36,980 nucleotides of DNA from Ruminococcaceae bacterium UBA5905 (lineage in GTDB: Bacteria; Bacillota; Clostridia; Oscillospirales; Acutalibacteraceae). Made by a program: the position numbers and the translations under genes. Shown here piece by piece: positions 1 to 9,510 of this stretch. The notes below the pieces were generated by a model. The model made no database searches. It was not told where the DNA came from and saw only the letters and a program-made list of their open reading frames with translations. How positions within the stretch are numbered: the stretch's first letter is position 1; each line of letters begins with the position of its first letter. Location: the NCBI GenBank assembly GCA_002431285.1, contig DJEF01000034.1, forward strand, positions 1 to 36,980. The letters run 5' to 3'.

Positions 1-10
1 CTTTTAATAG

Positions 11-502
11 TTAGTCTTTCTTATACGGAACCCGTTTCTCATCACGCAAAAACGCAAAGAAATCCTTAGGATCGCCGCCCGTGATGCATCGTTTTTCCAG
101 CACCAGCATCTGATTCTTACTGAGCATCACCAAAATCAACTCCGGCGTATCCACCACCCGGTAGATCAGCTCATACGGTACTCGCGTTTCCCCGAATTTG
201 GTCTGCGACACCAGAGCGGTGTCGGTAAACGACGTTGTATAGGGCAGATTTTGCTGAAGCCGATCGGTCCTCCGGAATTGAGCCACCCGCAAGGCGATGA
301 CTCCATACGGCAGCGCCGCCAGCACACAGGCACCAATCAACAATACTATATTCCTTGTCAGTATACCCAAAAGCACAACCGCAGCAGCCAGCGCCGCATA
401 GATCCAGCGGAGCTTCCGCAGCCGGACATACAGCGCCCGACGGTAGATCTCCGCCGTGAGACAGCCGGTGAACGAAAACCGCACCGCTTCTTCCGACATC
501 AT
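11..502 (-). CDS. YcxB-like membrane protein
   Basis: This encodes a 163-residue protein. Two adjacent hydrophobic segments (about residues 30-52 and 54-75) form a membrane hairpin. A soluble C-terminal half follows, with the pattern 'PYELIYRVVDTPELILVML', typical of the YcxB-like C-terminal domain (a bacterial PH-like fold of unknown role). The gene starts two bases after the smc stop codon, so it is probably the last gene of the plsX-rnc-smc transcript. Two ATG codons lie in tandem at the start, and either could be used. The function is not known; a membrane-associated accessory role is inference. The family call rests on the two-helix-plus-YcxB layout and is moderately sure. Confidence 0.7.
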   Translation of the reverse strand: MMSEEAVRFSFTGCLTAEIYRRALYVRLRKLRWIYAALAAAVVLLGILTRNIVLLIGACVLAALPYGVIALRVAQFRRTDRLQQNLPYTTSFTDTALVSQTKFGETRVPYELIYRVVDTPELILVMLSKNQMLVLEKRCITGGDPKDFFAFLRDEKRVPYKKD

Positions 503-3500
503 TTATTGCTCCTTTCCACCGTCCAGCTTCAGTCCCAGCTTTTGCTCCACCTCGCTGGCGCGCAGCTCCAACAGCTTGGAAACGCCCCGCTCCTGCATGG
601 TCACGCCATACAGGGTGTCCGCCTCCTCCATGGTGCCCCGCCGGTGGGTGATGGCAATGAACTGGCTGCGGTCGCAGATGCGCCGCAGATACCGGGCGTA
701 CCGGTCTACGTTCACATCGTCCAGCGCCGCCTCCACCTCGTCCAGCACACAGAAGGGTGAGGGGGTCACTTTCAGGATGGCGAACAGCAGCGCCGTGGCT
801 GCCAGCGCCTTTTCGCCGCCGGACAGCGCCTCCAGATTGAGAATCACCTTGCCCGGGGGCTGGATGAACATATCAATGCCGGAGCCGAGAATGTCCTCCG
901 GGTCGCTCAGACGCAGCTCGCCCTTACCGCCGCCGAACAGCTCGGCAAACACGATGCCGTACTGATAGTTGATCTGCTTAAAGCGCTCGATGAACACCTC
1001 CCGCATCTGCCCGGTCAGATCGCTGATCTGCCGCAGCAGCTCATCCTTGGTATTCTCCACATCCGCCACCTGGGTCTTCATAAACTGGTAGCGCTCGTTG
1101 ACCTCCTTGAACTCCTCGATGGCGTCCACATTGACGCTGCCCAGCGCCCGAATCTTGTTTTTCAGCTCCGTCACCCGCCGGGTCGCCGCCGCCGCATCCT
1201 CAATGGGCTGAGCGACCGCCTCTGCCTCCAGTCGGGTCAGCTCGTATTCCTCGTAAAGTCGCCGGGTGAGATCGTCCACCGACTGACGGATGCCGGCGGT
1301 TTTCTCCTCCAGGCGGGTCACTTCCCGTCCCAGGCGCTCCCGCTCGTCGGTTTTCTCCCGGGATTGCAGCCGCAGCTCCGTCTGGCGGGCTTCGCCCGCA
1401 GCCCGCTCCTTCACCAGCGCGGCGATGGCGTCGCCGGAGGCGGCAGACTGCGCCCGCAGCCCGGCAGCCTCCTCCTGCGCCAAGCGGATTTTTTCTTCAA
1501 TGGCGGTATTTGCCGCCTCATAGTCGGCGATCTGCTTTTCCAGCAGCAGCCGATGCCCGGCGGCATCCTGCTGCCGAGCGCGCAGCTCGACAATAGCCGC
1601 CTGCAAACTCTGAATCTCCTTTTCGGCGCTGAAAGCCGCCAGCTTTTGCTCCGCAATGGCCGCCGACAGCGTCTCCCGCTGCTGGGCCAGCTGCTGCCGC
1701 CCGCCGGTGAGGGTCGCCAGCTCCGCCTCCGTGGCCTTTTGCCGTTCGGTCAGCGCCGCCGTCTCCTCTTGCGCCTGGGCAATGGCGGCGCGGCAGGTCT
1801 CCGCCCGGCGGCTCAGGGTCTCGATCTCCGCCGCCGCATCCTCCGCCGCCCGGCGGTTCTGCTCCGCCTGCTCCCGCAGCCGGCGCACCTCGCCCTCCAA
1901 ACGGATCTTATCCTCCTGCGCCGTGGTCAGCTCGCCCCGGGCGCCGGACAGCTGGGCTTCCACCGCCGCTACATCCTGCTGCATAAGCCGGAATTTCTGC
2001 CGCTCGGTCTCCAGCGTTTCCATCAGCTTGGTGACATCGCCCTTGAGCCGGTCGATCTCCGCCCGGCGGGACAGCAGACCCGCCCCCTTGATGCTGGAGC
2101 CGCCGGTCATGGAACCGCCCGCGTTGACCACCTGCCCATCCAAGGTCACGATGCGGAATTTATAGCCGTGTCGGCGGGCAATGGAAACGGCATAGTCCAG
2201 ATCCTCCGCCACCACGGTACGCCCCAGCAGGCTCCGGGCAACCCCCTCATACTGGGGCTCGCACTGCACCAGATCGCACGCCAGCCCCACAAAGCCGGGG
2301 TCATTCTCCGGAATCTCCGCCAGCCGGTTCCCTTTGGTGGTGGCCAGCGGCAGGAAGGTGGCACGTCCCGCTTTATTCTCTTTCAGATAGGCGATGGCCC
2401 GTTTGGCGTCGTCCTCCCGGTCGCACACCAGATTCTGCGCCGCCGCCCCCAGCGCCGTCTCAATCGCCAGCGCGTAGGCTGCCTCCGCCCGGATGAGCCG
2501 GGATACCGCTCCGTGGATGCCGGGCAAAGCGCCCCGCTCCCCCTGCTTGAGAATCATCTTGACGCTCTGCTGGAACCCGTCCAGATTGCGCTCCATCTCC
2601 TCCAGCATCCGCACCCGGCGCTGCTTTTCCTCCACATCCAGACCGCGCTTATCCAGCGCCTCTTTCGCCGCCGCCAGCTTTTCGGATCGGTTCTTATAGC
2701 GGTATTCATAGCCCGCCAGCGCGTTTTGCAGGCTCTCCGCCTTATCGGCGCAGATCGCCAGCGCTTCCTCGCTCTCCTTCAGCTCCGCCGCGGCGCTCTC
2801 CGCCAGACTGGTGCGCTGGGCCGAACCGGCAGCCAGCTGGGACAGCCGCAGGGTGATCTCCTGCAAGGAGGATTCATTGGTCACCGACCGCACCCGGGTC
2901 TCCGACAGCTCCAGCGCCAGATCCGCCGCCGTCTTGGACAGCTGCTCGATCTGCCCGGAGGTTTCATCGCTGCTGCGGGCCAGAGCATCCATCTCGTCGG
3001 TCAGCCGCAGCTGCTCCGTCTCCGCCGCCTGGATTGCCCCTTTCTTTTCTTCGATTTCTCCATAGCGGGCGGCAATATCCTCCTCGATGTGGGTGTTGCC
3101 CTCATCGGCGGCGGCGATCTCCTCCTGCACCCGGCGGATATTCTCGGTATTGTGGAAAATGTCGTTGTTGAACACCGCCACTCGGCTGTCGCAGGCCGCT
3201 GCCTGCTCCTCCAGCGCCGCCGCCTGCCGCCGGATGGTATCCATCTGCACCTCCAGCTCCTGCGCCTTGGCGGCGATGCGCTCCACCTCTTCGGCGTAAG
3301 CGTCCACATTCTCCCCCGCCTGATCGTATTGGAGCCGGGCGTTTTCCAGCTTGGCGTCCAGATCCCGCAGCGTGCCCCGGGACTCGTTCATGGTACGCAG
3401 CCACAGGCCGATCTCCAGGGTCTTTTTCTCCCCCGCCAGCTCTAAGAATTTCTTCGCTTTTGCCGCCTGCTGCTCCAGAGGACCCACCCGGTCCTCCAGC

Positions 3501-4090
3501 TCCTGCAAGATATCGTGGAGCCGGTCCAGATTCTCCTGGGCTTTCTTCAGGCTGTTCTCCGCTTTTTCTTTTTTATAGCGATATTTGGCGATGCCGGCGG
3601 CTTCCTCCAAGATTTCCCGCCGGTTTTGCGACCGGGAGGTGACGATCTCGTCGATCCGCCCCTGTCCGATGATGGAATAGCCGTCCCGTCCCAGACCGGT
3701 GTTCATGAACAGCAGCCGAATATCCTCCAACCGCACCGTCGCACCGTTGAGCTGGTATTCGCTGCCGCCGGAGCGGTAGCAGCGGCGGGTGACCCGCACC
3801 TCATCGCTGTCACATTCCAGCATCCGGGTCTCGTTATTGATGGTCAGCGTCACCTCCGCGTATCCCATGGGACGCCGCTGGGCGGTGCCGTTGAAGATGA
3901 CATCCTCCATTTTCGCGCCCCGCAGGCTCTTGCTGGATTGCTCCCCCAGCACCCAGCGGATGGCGTCGCTGATATTGGATTTGCCGCTGCCGTTCGGCCC
4001 TACCACGGCGGTAATGCCGCCGCTGAAATTCAGCACGGTCTTATCCGGAAAGGACTTAAAGCCGTGCAGCTCCAAGGATTTCAGTATCAA
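503..4090 (-). CDS. smc: Chromosome segregation ATPase SMC
   Basis: SMC is the core ATPase of the SMC-ScpAB condensin, which loads on DNA and compacts and separates sister chromosomes. The 1195-residue length is normal for the family. The Walker A motif GPNGSGKS is at residues 31-38. A long coiled coil (about 165-510) leads to a glycine-rich hinge (about 515-680), and a second coiled coil follows. The ABC signature LSGGEKALAAT begins at residue 1089, and Walker B (FCVLDEVEAALDD) begins about 24 residues later. The gene follows rnc by 15 bases, the usual Firmicutes order. No frameshift or missing motif is visible. Confidence 0.98.
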   Translation of the reverse strand: MILKSLELHGFKSFPDKTVLNFSGGITAVVGPNGSGKSNISDAIRWVLGEQSSKSLRGAKMEDVIFNGTAQRRPMGYAEVTLTINNETRMLECDSDEVRVTRRCYRSGGSEYQLNGATVRLEDIRLLFMNTGLGRDGYSIIGQGRIDEIVTSRSQNRREILEEAAGIAKYRYKKEKAENSLKKAQENLDRLHDILQELEDRVGPLEQQAAKAKKFLELAGEKKTLEIGLWLRTMNESRGTLRDLDAKLENARLQYDQAGENVDAYAEEVERIAAKAQELEVQMDTIRRQAAALEEQAAACDSRVAVFNNDIFHNTENIRRVQEEIAAADEGNTHIEEDIAARYGEIEEKKGAIQAAETEQLRLTDEMDALARSSDETSGQIEQLSKTAADLALELSETRVRSVTNESSLQEITLRLSQLAAGSAQRTSLAESAAAELKESEEALAICADKAESLQNALAGYEYRYKNRSEKLAAAKEALDKRGLDVEEKQRRVRMLEEMERNLDGFQQSVKMILKQGERGALPGIHGAVSRLIRAEAAYALAIETALGAAAQNLVCDREDDAKRAIAYLKENKAGRATFLPLATTKGNRLAEIPENDPGFVGLACDLVQCEPQYEGVARSLLGRTVVAEDLDYAVSIARRHGYKFRIVTLDGQVVNAGGSMTGGSSIKGAGLLSRRAEIDRLKGDVTKLMETLETERQKFRLMQQDVAAVEAQLSGARGELTTAQEDKIRLEGEVRRLREQAEQNRRAAEDAAAEIETLSRRAETCRAAIAQAQEETAALTERQKATEAELATLTGGRQQLAQQRETLSAAIAEQKLAAFSAEKEIQSLQAAIVELRARQQDAAGHRLLLEKQIADYEAANTAIEEKIRLAQEEAAGLRAQSAASGDAIAALVKERAAGEARQTELRLQSREKTDERERLGREVTRLEEKTAGIRQSVDDLTRRLYEEYELTRLEAEAVAQPIEDAAAATRRVTELKNKIRALGSVNVDAIEEFKEVNERYQFMKTQVADVENTKDELLRQISDLTGQMREVFIERFKQINYQYGIVFAELFGGGKGELRLSDPEDILGSGIDMFIQPPGKVILNLEALSGGEKALAATALLFAILKVTPSPFCVLDEVEAALDDVNVDRYARYLRRICDRSQFIAITHRRGTMEEADTLYGVTMQERGVSKLLELRASEVEQKLGLKLDGGKEQ

Positions 4091-4105
4091 GTTGCCGTGC
4101 CTCCT

Positions 4106-4792
4106 TTATTCGTATCCCATGAGCCGCAGTGCCTCCCGCGCGGCCTCCTGTTCCGCTTCCTTTTTGCTGTGTCCCCGCCCCCGTCCGATGACGTTGGAAT
4201 TGAGGTGTACCTCCACGGTGAACACTTTGTTATGATCGGGACCGGACGCACCCACCAGGACATATTCCAACTGCTCTCCGGGGTTCTGTTGGACGATCTC
4301 CTGTAAGGTGGTCTTATGATCCTTGAAATGGCGGCGGCGCTGATTCTCCGCCTCGGGGATGATGAACCGCAACACAAACCGCTCCGCCGGCTCCATCCCC
4401 CCATCCAGATAAATGGCGGCCAGCACCGCCTCATACATATCCGCCAAAATGGAGGGGCGCTGGGCGCCGCCGCTGCGCTCTTCCCCATGGCCCAGCCGCA
4501 TATAGTCCCCGATGCCCAGCTGGCGGGAATAGGAGCAAAGCGCCTTTTCGCACACCACCGCTGCCCGCAGCTTCGTCAGCTCCCCCTCGGGACCCCGATC
4601 CTTCTCATAGAGATACCGCGCCGTGATAAAGCCCAGCACCGAATCCCCCAGGAATTCCAGCCGTTCATAGCATTCGCAGTGGGTGTGCCCCTCGTTGGAA
4701 TAGGAGGAATGGGTCAGCGCCTTTTCCAGCAGCTTTGGGTTATGAAATTGGTAGCCGATGGCCTCCATCAGCGGCTTCAGATCAGTTTGCAT
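4106..4792 (-). CDS. rnc: Ribonuclease III
   Basis: RNase III cuts double-stranded RNA during rRNA maturation and mRNA turnover. The 228-residue protein has the signature ERLEFLGDSVL at about residues 43-53, a second acidic cluster in ADMYEAVLAAIYLDGG (about 112-127) and a C-terminal double-stranded RNA-binding domain (about 155-225) ending in SKKEAEQEAAREAL. All catalytic acidic positions I can see are kept. Its start overlaps the end of the ACP-like gene by 11 bases, so translation is probably coupled. It lies directly upstream of smc. Confidence 0.97.
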   Translation of the reverse strand: MQTDLKPLMEAIGYQFHNPKLLEKALTHSSYSNEGHTHCECYERLEFLGDSVLGFITARYLYEKDRGPEGELTKLRAAVVCEKALCSYSRQLGIGDYMRLGHGEERSGGAQRPSILADMYEAVLAAIYLDGGMEPAERFVLRFIIPEAENQRRRHFKDHKTTLQEIVQQNPGEQLEYVLVGASGPDHNKVFTVEVHLNSNVIGRGRGHSKKEAEQEAAREALRLMGYE

Positions 4793-5039
4793 GGCTCTGC
4801 TCCTCCCGTTCGATCAGGCGATCCTCCACAAAGGCCACCACATCCTCCACCGTCTCGCAGGCGGCGGCATCCTGCCCGGTCATATCCACGCCGTAGGTCT
4901 CGCTGAGGATCAGTGCCATCTCGTCCCGCTCATGGGGCGCGATATTCAGCCTGTCCAGCGTGGCGGGCATCTCCACATCCTCCGGGTCACACCCGAATTT
5001 CCGGCAGAACAGCTCCCGCAGCGTCTCGATCACTCGCAT
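4782..5039 (-). CDS. ACP-like protein lacking the phosphopantetheine serine
   Basis: This 85-residue acidic protein occupies the slot where acpP normally lies, between plsX and rnc, and overlaps both neighbours. Its length and pattern match acyl carrier protein: an N-terminal helix (VIETLRELFCRKFG), then a segment aligning with helix II of ACP (LNIAPHERDEMALILSETYG), then GVDM and a final helix (TVEDVVAFVEDRL). In ACP the helix II segment carries the invariant DSL motif, whose serine bears 4'-phosphopantetheine. Anchored on the following 'YGVD', the three positions read A-P-H here, and no serine lies nearby. The reading frame is open and the flanks are intact, so this is not a frameshift. It probably cannot act as a normal acyl carrier; a structural or regulatory role near PlsX is speculation. 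Confidence 0.72.
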   Translation of the reverse strand: MRVIETLRELFCRKFGCDPEDVEMPATLDRLNIAPHERDEMALILSETYGVDMTGQDAAACETVEDVVAFVEDRLIEREEQSHAN

Positions 5040-6067
5040 GAGGCGTCCGCCTCCTTTGCCGTCTGCGTCGGCGCTTCGGCAGGGACGGCCACCGCCTCGG
5101 CGATCGCCGCCACCGCGCCGCTGGCGGCGAATTCCGCCGCCACCCGAATGGCGCTGACGATAGAGGGGGCTTTGGAATTGCCGTGGGCTTTCACCACCGG
5201 CTGATTGACCCCCAGCAGCACCGCCCCGCCGTATTCCGACACATCCAGTTTCTTTTTCAGCGACCGCATCCCCGGCAGCACCAGCGCCGCCCCAATCTTG
5301 GTGCGCAGCGAGGCGGTGAAAATACCCTTAATATTCTTCAGCAGCATCTGGATGGTGCCCTCCATGGATTTCAGCAACACATTGCCGGAAAATCCGTCGG
5401 ATACCACCACATCCGCTACGCCGCCCGGCACGTCCCGCGCCTCCACATTGCCGATGAAGTGCAGTCCGCTGTCCCGCAGCAATCCAAACGCCGCCTGCTG
5501 CAGCTCGCCGCCCTTGGTATCCTCGGTGCCGATATTCAGCAGCCCCACGCGGGGCGCGTCCTTATGGAACATCCGCTCCATATAGATGCTGCCCATACGC
5601 CCGAATTGCAGCAGCATCTCCGGACGGCAATCGGCGTTCGCACCGCAGTCGATCAGCATAAAGGGGCCGCTGTCCGACGGCAGAATCGGCGCCAGTGCCG
5701 GACGGGAAACGCCCTTGATGCGCTTGAGAATAAAGGTAGCGCCCATCAGCAGCGCACCGGTGCTGCCGGCGCTGACGATGGCGTCGCCCTTGCCCTCGCT
5801 GAGCAGCCGCAGCCCCACCGCCATGGAGCAATCCTTATGTTCCCGCAGCACCGTGCGGGGGTGATCCTCCATCCGGATCACGTCGGTGGTATGGACGATC
5901 TCGATATGCTCCAGCGACAGGTTGTTTTCCTGTGCCAGACGGCGCAGCTCCTCCTCGTTGCCGGTCAGCAGAATGTCGTAGCCGTAGGCAGCCACCGCCT
6001 GCACGGCACCTTTCAGAATTTCCAGCGGGGCGTGATCGCCGCCATAGGCATCCACGATAATTTTCAT
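5030..6067 (-). CDS. plsX: Phosphate acyltransferase PlsX
   Basis: PlsX converts acyl-ACP to acyl-phosphate, the donor used by PlsY in membrane phospholipid synthesis. The start MKIIVDAYGGDHAP matches the family, as do VSAGSTGALLMGA, LIDCGANAD and the later VVSDGFSGNVLLKSMEG. The protein has 345 residues, with a low-complexity alanine- and glutamate-rich tail of about 40 residues after the conserved AHGNSKAPS segment. It overlaps the upstream trmFO end by four bases (ATGA) and the downstream ACP-like gene by 10, so the cluster is tightly coupled. A working ACP must be encoded elsewhere if the neighbour is not a carrier. Confidence 0.97.
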   Translation of the reverse strand: MKIIVDAYGGDHAPLEILKGAVQAVAAYGYDILLTGNEEELRRLAQENNLSLEHIEIVHTTDVIRMEDHPRTVLREHKDCSMAVGLRLLSEGKGDAIVSAGSTGALLMGATFILKRIKGVSRPALAPILPSDSGPFMLIDCGANADCRPEMLLQFGRMGSIYMERMFHKDAPRVGLLNIGTEDTKGGELQQAAFGLLRDSGLHFIGNVEARDVPGGVADVVVSDGFSGNVLLKSMEGTIQMLLKNIKGIFTASLRTKIGAALVLPGMRSLKKKLDVSEYGGAVLLGVNQPVVKAHGNSKAPSIVSAIRVAAEFAASGAVAAIAEAVAVPAEAPTQTAKEADASCE

Positions 6068-7389
6068 TGGGCTTCTCCGTCCTTTCCAAGATAGTGTGCG
6101 AGACTGTCCAGCGCCCGATCGGCCAGAGCGGCATATCGGGCTTTTTTATCCCGGATATGAGGCTCGATGGGCGGCAAAATGCCGAAATTCGCCCCCATCG
6201 GCTGATAGTGGGCGTTCGGCTCCGTCACATGGCGCTGCAGCGCCCCCAGCATCGTATCGGCAGGCAGCAGCAATTCCTCCTGCCCCCGCAACCGGCGCAC
6301 CGCATTCAGCCCGGCAATCAGCCCGGAGCCGGCAGACTCCATATAGCCCTCCACGCCGGTCATCTGTCCGGCGAACAGCAAATCAGGGCGATTTTTCAAG
6401 TGAAACCCGCCGGTCAGCAGCCGGGGCGCATCCAGAAAAGTATTGCGGTGCATCACCCCATAGCGCATAAACTCGGCGTTTCGCAGCGCCGGGATCATGC
6501 CGAACACCCGTTTCTGTTCTCCGAATTTCAGATTGGTCTGAAATCCCACCAGGTTATACAGGGTTCCGGCGGCGTTCTCGGTGCGCAGCTGCACCACCGC
6601 CCAGGGGCGGTGCCCCGTATGGGGGTCCCGCAGCCCCACCGGCTTCATCGGGCCGAACCGGGCGGCGTCCATTCCCCGGGACGCCAGCACCTCGATGGGC
6701 ATACAGCCCTCGTAGACCGTCAGCTGCTCCGGCGTGTCAAACGCGTGCAGGGGCGCCCGCTCGGCATTCACCAGTGCCTCCCGGAACGCCTCGTATTCCG
6801 CCTTGTTCAGCGGGCAGTTGATGTAATCCCCTGCGCCGCTCTCCTCCCGGTCATACCGGGAGGCGCGGAAAGCGCTGGACATATCCACGCTGTCCGCTGT
6901 AACGATGGGGGCGGCAGCGTCATAAAAGCTCAAGCCCCCGCCGCACAGCCGGGCGATGTCCTCCGCCAGCGGCTGGGAGGTCAGCGGTCCGGTGGCGATG
7001 ACCGTCACCTCCTCGGCGGGGATCGCCGTCACCTCGCCCCGCCGCACCGTGATGAGCGGATGGGAGCGGATCGCCTCCGTCACCCGGGCGGAAAACGCAT
7101 CCCGATCCACCGCCAGCGCCCCGCCGGCAGGTACCGCGCAGCCCCGGGCGATGGGCACGGTCAGACTGCCCAGCCGCGCCATCTCCTCCTTCAGCAATCC
7201 GGCGGCGCTTTCCAACCGTTGCGCTTTCAGGGAGTTGGAGCAGACCAGCTCGGCGAACCACGGCTGATGATGCGCCGGGGTATACTTCTCCGGCTTCATC
7301 TCCCACAGGGTCACCGGCTCGCCCGCCTGCGCCGCCGCATAGGCGGCCTCGCAGCCTGCCAACCCCGCCCCGATCACCGTAATGGCCAT
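6064..7389 (-). CDS. trmFO: FADH2/folate-dependent tRNA (uracil-54) methyltransferase TrmFO
   Basis: TrmFO makes ribothymidine at position 54 of tRNA using methylenetetrahydrofolate and FADH2. The 441-residue protein opens with the FAD-binding Rossmann motif VIGAGLAGCEAA. It carries the catalytic-cysteine segment FAELVCSNSLK at about residues 46-56, the second conserved cysteine stretch YINCPLNKAEY, and the C-terminal FAGQMTGVEGYMESAGSGL signature. It lies 21 bases downstream of topA and overlaps plsX by four bases. topA-trmFO order is common in Firmicutes. Nothing is missing. Confidence 0.97.
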   Translation of the reverse strand: MAITVIGAGLAGCEAAYAAAQAGEPVTLWEMKPEKYTPAHHQPWFAELVCSNSLKAQRLESAAGLLKEEMARLGSLTVPIARGCAVPAGGALAVDRDAFSARVTEAIRSHPLITVRRGEVTAIPAEEVTVIATGPLTSQPLAEDIARLCGGGLSFYDAAAPIVTADSVDMSSAFRASRYDREESGAGDYINCPLNKAEYEAFREALVNAERAPLHAFDTPEQLTVYEGCMPIEVLASRGMDAARFGPMKPVGLRDPHTGHRPWAVVQLRTENAAGTLYNLVGFQTNLKFGEQKRVFGMIPALRNAEFMRYGVMHRNTFLDAPRLLTGGFHLKNRPDLLFAGQMTGVEGYMESAGSGLIAGLNAVRRLRGQEELLLPADTMLGALQRHVTEPNAHYQPMGANFGILPPIEPHIRDKKARYAALADRALDSLAHYLGKDGEAQ

Positions 7390-7410
7390 ACCGTTGTTCC
7401 GTCCTCTCGT

Positions 7411-9477
7411 TTATTTCTCGTAGCCGCAGCCTTCTCCCAGGCACACCAGCCCGTTGCCCTCCTTGCCCTTTTTGCGGAACAGGGTCTTGCCGCAGCGGGG
7501 GCAGGTCTCCCTGGTCGGCTCGTTCCAGGTGGCGAAATCGCACTTCGGATAGGTGCTGCACCCATAGAATTTCCGGCCCCGCTTGGATTTCTTCCCCTCC
7601 AGCGGCGCGCCGCACTTCGGGCAGGCGCCGGGGGCGGCCTCCACGATGCGCTTGGTGTTTTTGCACTCCGGATACCCGGGGCAGGCCAAAAACTTTCCGT
7701 AGCGTCCGTTCTTGATCACCATGCGCCGTCCGCACAGCTCGCAGACCTCGTCACTTTCCTCCTGGGGCACCTGCACCTTTTCGGAATTTTCCTCCGCCGC
7801 CTGCAGCGCCTTGGAAAAATCACCGTAGAAATGATCCAGCACGCTGACCCAGTCCTCTTTGCCGCCCTCCACGCCGTCCAGCTCTTCTTCCATATGGGCG
7901 GTGAAGTCGATATCCATAATCTGGGGGAATTGCTCTTTCATCAGCGCCGTGACCACCTCGCCCAGCTTGGTGGGTTTCAGGCTCTTGCCCTCTCGCTCCA
8001 CGTATTCGTGGCTGAGGATGGTGCTGACGGTGGTGGCATAGGTGGAGGGGCGGCCGATGCCGCTTTCCTCCATGGCTTTGATCAGAGTCGCCTCGTTATA
8101 CCGGGCGGGGGGCTGGGTGAAATGCTGGTTGCCCTCCAGCTTGCGGCAGAACAGGGCGTCTCCTTCGTGAATTTCCGGCAGAGGTTTGTTCTCCTCGTCC
8201 TTTTCGTCCTGTCCCTCCACATAGAGAACTGTATAGCCGTTGAACCGCACCGTATAGCCGGATGCTTTGAACAGATAGTCCCCGGCGGTGATATCCACCT
8301 GACAGGTGTTACGAATCTCGTCCGCCATCAGGCTGGCCATAAACCGCTCCCAGATGAGCTTATAGAGCTTATACTGATCCGGGGTCAGGGAGGCCTTCAC
8401 CTGCTCCGGGGTCATGGACGGCACAGACGGGCGGATGGCCTCATGGGCATCCTGGGCGTTGTTTTTCTGCTTATACACCCGCGCCTTCGGGGGCAGATAG
8501 TCCGCCCCGAAATGCTCCCGGATATAGTCGCTGCCTGCCTGTCGCGCCTCGTCGGAGATGCGCAGCGAGTCGGTACGCATATAGGTGATCAGACCGGTGG
8601 CGCCCACGCCCTCGATCTCTACGCCCTCATACAGCTCCTGCGCCGTTTTCATGGTGCGCTTGGAGGAGAAATTCAGCTTACGGTTCGCCTCCTGCTGCAT
8701 GGTGGAGGTGGTGAAAGGCGGCGCCGGCGACACCTTACGGGTGCCGGTCTTGACCCCCGACGCCACATAGGTCGCCCCTTGCAGCTTCGCCAAAATGGCG
8801 TCCGCCTCCGCCTTGGTTTTCACAGCCAATTTGCCGGCGGCGGTGCCGTAGAATTTTGCCGGGAACTGCCGTCCCTTTTCCGTCACCGACAGCTGAGCGT
8901 CCAGCGTCCAATACTCCTCGCTGACAAAGGCGCGGATCTCATTCTCCCGATCCACCACCAGACTCACCGTCACCGACTGCACACGACCGGCGGACAGCCC
9001 CTTGCGCACCTTCTTCCACAGGAAGGGGCTGAGCTTATAGCCCACGATCCGATCCAGCACCCGGCGCGCCTGCTGGGCGTTAACCAGATTCATATCCAGC
9101 GCCCGGGGCTTGCTCATGCCGGCCTGCACGCCGGAACGGGTGATTTCATTGAATGTGACCCGGCTCTGCTCGTCCAGCGGCATTTTCAGCAGCTGTGCCA
9201 GATGCCAGGCGATGGCCTCGCCCTCCCGATCCGGGTCGGTGGCCAGATATACGCCGTCGCTCTCCGCCGCCGCCGTTTTCAGCTGGCGAATGAGCGCGCT
9301 CTTGCCGGGGATGTCCACATAGCGAGGCTTAAAGCCATGCTCCACATCCACCCCCAGCAGCGTCTTGGGCAGATCCCGAATGTGTCCCGCCGAGGCGATC
9401 ACATCGTAGCCGCTGCCCAGATATTTCTTCACCGTCTTGGCTTTCGCCGGTGACTCCATGATGACCAGTTTTGCCAT
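7411..9477 (-). CDS. topA: DNA topoisomerase I
   Basis: This type IA topoisomerase relaxes negative supercoils. I start it at the ATG at 9477 (MAKLVIMES), which has AAAGGAG a few bases upstream; an upstream in-frame ATG adds eight residues without a good ribosome binding site. The 688-residue product has the Toprim domain (TDPDREGEAIAWHL, acidic residues at about 81, 83 and 85), the active-site tyrosine at 299 in TGLITYMRTDS, and three C-terminal four-cysteine zinc ribbons (beginning CELCG, CPKCG and CPRCG). It leads into trmFO with a 21-base gap. Confidence 0.97.
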   Translation of the reverse strand: MAKLVIMESPAKAKTVKKYLGSGYDVIASAGHIRDLPKTLLGVDVEHGFKPRYVDIPGKSALIRQLKTAAAESDGVYLATDPDREGEAIAWHLAQLLKMPLDEQSRVTFNEITRSGVQAGMSKPRALDMNLVNAQQARRVLDRIVGYKLSPFLWKKVRKGLSAGRVQSVTVSLVVDRENEIRAFVSEEYWTLDAQLSVTEKGRQFPAKFYGTAAGKLAVKTKAEADAILAKLQGATYVASGVKTGTRKVSPAPPFTTSTMQQEANRKLNFSSKRTMKTAQELYEGVEIEGVGATGLITYMRTDSLRISDEARQAGSDYIREHFGADYLPPKARVYKQKNNAQDAHEAIRPSVPSMTPEQVKASLTPDQYKLYKLIWERFMASLMADEIRNTCQVDITAGDYLFKASGYTVRFNGYTVLYVEGQDEKDEENKPLPEIHEGDALFCRKLEGNQHFTQPPARYNEATLIKAMEESGIGRPSTYATTVSTILSHEYVEREGKSLKPTKLGEVVTALMKEQFPQIMDIDFTAHMEEELDGVEGGKEDWVSVLDHFYGDFSKALQAAEENSEKVQVPQEESDEVCELCGRRMVIKNGRYGKFLACPGYPECKNTKRIVEAAPGACPKCGAPLEGKKSKRGRKFYGCSTYPKCDFATWNEPTRETCPRCGKTLFRKKGKEGNGLVCLGEGCGYEK

Positions 9478-9510
9478 AATCGGCTCCTTTCCTGCCGTCA
9501 CGAAACGCCG

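Noticed and set aside
1364..3445. Long plus-strand frame opposite smc
   Set aside because: It is low-complexity Leu/Arg/Gln/Gly sequence antisense to the SMC coiled coils; no family pattern.
6067..9453. A very long open frame on the plus strand opposite plsX, trmFO and topA
   Set aside because: It is antisense to three intact, well-recognised genes and its translation is rich in His, Gln, Arg and Pro, typical of a shadow frame in GC-rich DNA.
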